This document shows, one piece after another, positions 62,063-64,000 of a stretch of DNA of 64,000 nucleotides (the first letter of the stretch is position 1; each line of letters begins with the position of its first letter). This DNA is from Gammaproteobacteria bacterium. GTDB lineage: Bacteria > Pseudomonadota > Gammaproteobacteria > Steroidobacterales > Steroidobacteraceae. The translations under genes were made by a program, and so were the position numbers. A model generated the notes under the pieces. That model was not told where the DNA came from and did no database searches. It was given only the letters and a program-made list of their open reading frames with translations. The DNA is taken from contig JAGWWY010000002.1 of assembly GCA_018970145.1 (NCBI GenBank), forward strand, positions 186,001 through 250,000, in the 5' to 3' direction.

Positions 62063-62398
62063 ATGAGTTTCTACCCGTTGCTCGTCGCGCTGTTGGCTTG
62101 GAGTGCGGCAACGGCTGCTGCGCTCACACCCGGTCGAGTCAACCGGCCAGCAGCAATGTTTGTCGCGATGCATGTCATTGCCGTCGGTGCGGTGACCGCG
62201 CTCGTGGCCACGCAGACCATCCACTGGGGTGCACTGGTCTTGCCGCTCGCAACCTTGCGTAGTGTCTTTAGCGTGGCCAACGATTGGTCGAACAATGGCG
62301 ATGAGGCGGCGACTCGTATCCGTGGAACTGCGATCAAAGTTCCGTTAGTCGGCCTCGGGTGGGTCTTGGGCTGGGCGATCGTGGGTGCGACGGCCTAG
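62063..62398 (+). CDS. Small integral membrane protein
   Basis: 111 residues with three hydrophobic segments (LLVALLAWSAATAAAL; AMFVAMHVIAVGAVTALVA; VPLVGLGWVLGWAIVGATA). No known domain. It follows the transporter by 3 bases and could be an accessory subunit; that is inference. Confidence 0.7.
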   Translation: MSFYPLLVALLAWSAATAAALTPGRVNRPAAMFVAMHVIAVGAVTALVATQTIHWGALVLPLATLRSVFSVANDWSNNGDEAATRIRGTAIKVPLVGLGWVLGWAIVGATA

Positions 62399-62401
62399 GC
62401 T

Positions 62402-63118
62402 CTAATGCCGCGGCCAGTGCCGCAACACACCGAGCGCGGTCGCGCCACTGCGATGCGCTAGGGCGTACACCTGCTCTGGGGTCAAACGCGCATCGGCGTG
62501 GTCGGAGATCATGCGCAGACAGGCGTAGGGGAGTCCGAACTCGTGACAGACCTGCGCGACGGCAGCGCCTTCCATTTCGACGCAGAGTGCCTCCGGTGTG
62601 ATCTTCCGAACGCGCTCCCGGGCGAGTTCGTCGCCGATAACCTGATCGCCGGTGGCGATCGCGCCACGGTACAAGCTCGGAGCCACGCGACCGGCTTGTC
62701 GTTCCGCCGCCGCCCAATGCCCATAGGCTTCCTCCAGGCGTGCCGATAGCGACGCGCAGGCGGGCAGCGCGGCGAGCCCGAGCAGCGGTACCTCAGTAGG
62801 CGCAAAGAACGGTCGCGCATCCAGATCGTGTTGGTACAGACGGTCGGCAAGGACCAAGTCACCAATCTGCAGATGCGATTGAAGAGCTCCCGCGATTCCA
62901 GTGAAAACAATCGCTTGGATGGGATATCTCGAGAGTGCGTGTGCTGCAGTGGCCGCCGCGGCAACCTTGCCCCAGCGCGAGAACGCGAGCACGACCGGCT
63001 GCACACCGATCATGCCCAACGCAAATTCCCGGCCGGCCCCGTATTCCAGCTCGACGACCGATATCCCAGCGCGGAGGGCGACTATCTCCTCGGGCATCGC
63101 CGACAAGAGAAGGATCAT
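62402..63118 (-). CDS. 5'-methylthioadenosine/S-adenosylhomocysteine nucleosidase-like protein
   Basis: 238 residues. MTAN/PNP-fold signatures are MILLLSAMPEEIVALRAG, VVLAFSRWGKVAAAATAAHAL, FTGIAGAL, VEMEGAAVAQVCHEFGLPYACLRMISDHAD with the catalytic Glu and Asp. It should split MTA or SAH to adenine and a thioribose product in the SAM cycle. Hopanoid-associated phosphorylases have a related fold, so the exact substrate is not certain. Divergent from the next gene across an AT-rich region. Confidence 0.85.
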   Translation of the reverse strand: MILLLSAMPEEIVALRAGISVVELEYGAGREFALGMIGVQPVVLAFSRWGKVAAAATAAHALSRYPIQAIVFTGIAGALQSHLQIGDLVLADRLYQHDLDARPFFAPTEVPLLGLAALPACASLSARLEEAYGHWAAAERQAGRVAPSLYRGAIATGDQVIGDELARERVRKITPEALCVEMEGAAVAQVCHEFGLPYACLRMISDHADARLTPEQVYALAHRSGATALGVLRHWPRH

Positions 63119-63156
63119 ATTTTATTTAACATAATATACATTATACGTACTGAATC
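63119..63156. promoter_or_regulatory. AT-rich divergent promoter region
   Basis: TTTTATTTAACATAATATAC and neighbouring bases form a strikingly AT-rich block between the nucleosidase and the phosphatase-family gene, with several TATAAT-like matches in both directions. Confidence 0.45.
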
Positions 63157-63162
63157 CCGGCA

Positions 63163-63189
63163 CCGAGAGTGCCGAGAGTGCCGAGAGTG
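63163..63189. repeat. Three tandem 9-base repeats
   Basis: CCGAGAGTG occurs three times head to tail in the leader of the phosphatase-family gene. Too short and too few for a CRISPR array. Confidence 0.9.
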
Positions 63190-63217
63190 TCGCATTCCTT
63201 CGCGTAAACTGCGCGTC

Positions 63218-63988
63218 GTGTCGATCGCCGAACCCCCCCTGCGTTTACTGGTTTACAACATCCGTTACGCGACCGGAACAGGTCCGGCTTTTCATCTGCC
63301 GCTGCCCGGCGCGGGCTACCTGCGCAGCAGCCGGCGGGTGCTCGATGACATCACGCAATTTGTCCGCCGCGAGGATCCCGATATCGTCGGTCTCATCGAA
63401 GTCGATTCCGGGTCGGTCCGCAGTGGGCTCGTGAATCAGGCTGAGTACATCGCAGATCGCCTTGGCCATTACACCGCTTACGAATGCAAATACGGCTCCG
63501 CATCGATCAACCATCAGCTGCCGATCGTGCGCAAGCAAGGCAACGCCATCTTGGCGGCGCCACGGGTCACCGGCGAGCGCTTCCATTATTTTCCGACCGG
63601 GATCAAGCGGCTGATCATCGAGATGGAACTCGACGACGTTTGTATCTTTCTCGTGCATCTGTCGTTGCGCTATCGACATCGTCAGGAACAATTACGTCAC
63701 TTGCACGATCTGATTTTGAAGGCGCAAAAGCCCGTCGTCGTGGCTGGCGACTTCAACACCTTCTCGGGGACCAACGAGCTCTATCTTTTTATGAGTGCCA
63801 CGGGCCTTCGTAGTGCGAACATCGGCGGGCTCGCATCGTTTCCGTCGCGCTATCCGCAGTTCGAACTCGACTTCGTGCTGGTGTCTCGCGAAATTGACAT
63901 ACTCGACTTTCGAATCCCTGATATCCGGCTTTCGGATCATCGGCCGATCGTGTGCGACTTTCAAATCAGACGTGAGGTTGGCGCGTGA
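63218..63988 (+). CDS. Endonuclease/exonuclease/phosphatase-family protein
   Basis: 256 residues, GTG start at 63218. The DNase I-like fold shows LLVYNIRYATG, PDIVGLIEVDSG (Glu metal ligand), HLSLRYRHR, VVVAGDFNTFSG (catalytic Asp-Phe-Asn), DFVLVSREI and LSDHRPIVCDF (His). It may hydrolyse phosphodiesters of nucleic acids or lipids. An open frame extending upstream to 62828 overlaps the divergent gene and is not a real N-terminus. Complete within the window. Confidence 0.82.
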   Translation: MSIAEPPLRLLVYNIRYATGTGPAFHLPLPGAGYLRSSRRVLDDITQFVRREDPDIVGLIEVDSGSVRSGLVNQAEYIADRLGHYTAYECKYGSASINHQLPIVRKQGNAILAAPRVTGERFHYFPTGIKRLIIEMELDDVCIFLVHLSLRYRHRQEQLRHLHDLILKAQKPVVVAGDFNTFSGTNELYLFMSATGLRSANIGGLASFPSRYPQFELDFVLVSREIDILDFRIPDIRLSDHRPIVCDFQIRREVGA

Positions 63989-64000
63989 CTGCAACTTGTT

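Noticed and set aside
63163-63189. Short tandem repeats as a CRISPR array
   Set aside because: Nine-base units with no spacers and no cas genes; simple tandem repeat.

Overview
The window looks like a chromosomal segment of a GC-rich gammaproteobacterium, probably near Xanthomonadales, Nevskiales or Steroidobacterales. This is inferred from gene content: the pheT-ihfA-merR-tRNA-Pro(GGG) order, a single-chain aspartate kinase/diaminopimelate decarboxylase, a his operon led by a TrpR-fold regulator, metX-metB behind a SAM riboswitch, and an ilvC-leuACDB operon behind an attenuator. No insertion sequence, prophage, integrase or CRISPR array was seen.

Layout. 1-2353: end of pheT, ihfA, a MerR-type regulator and tRNA-Pro. 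2414-4411: an exported S9 peptidase. 4555-9968: a tight five-gene catabolic operon with LeuC/LeuD-like hydratase subunits, an HMG-CoA-lyase-family lyase, a class III CoA-transferase and a glutaryl-CoA-dehydrogenase-like enzyme. 9972-12579: a tandem universal stress protein and an FAD oxidase. 12596-18056: a flagellar block (flgN, flgM, flgA, flgBCD) with well-matched sigma28 and sigma54 promoters. There the ORF that should be flgE is joined in frame to the C-terminal part of a MotB/MotD stator protein, followed by DUF2802-like and HDOD proteins. 18095-23640: L,D-transpeptidase, SDR, SAM hydroxide adenosyltransferase, a small acidic protein and lysC-lysA. 23598-31000 (minus): hisIE, F, A, H, B, C, D, G and the TrpR-like gene. 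31069-33480: SAM-I riboswitch, metX, metB. 33492-39409 (minus): leuB, leuD, leuC, leuA, ilvC and their leader. 39429-42581: leucyl aminopeptidase and ilvD. 42961-47852: tonB-exbB-exbD-exbD and two paralogous secreted repeat proteins.

47853-62398 is the most unusual part: two divergent operons that share one catabolic theme. Leftward: class III CoA-transferase, isochorismatase-fold amidase, VOC protein, a small unknown protein, a methyltransferase and a second small protein paralogous to the first. Rightward: HMG-CoA-lyase-family lyase, ATP-dependent hydantoinase/oxoprolinase A and B subunits, a second isochorismatase-fold amidase, a Tat-exported molybdenum hydroxylase large subunit, an SLC13/DASS carboxylate transporter and a small membrane protein. 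Taken together this suggests uptake and oxidation of an N-heterocycle or cyclic amide, ATP-driven ring opening, amide hydrolysis, CoA activation and retro-aldol cleavage. The substrate is unknown and the pathway is inference.

62402-63988: an MTA/SAH nucleosidase-like protein and an endonuclease/exonuclease/phosphatase-family protein. The biosynthetic genes (Lys, His, Met, Leu, Ile, Val) look complete and intact. The flagellar block looks broken at the flgE/motD junction, either by a real deletion or by an assembly error.
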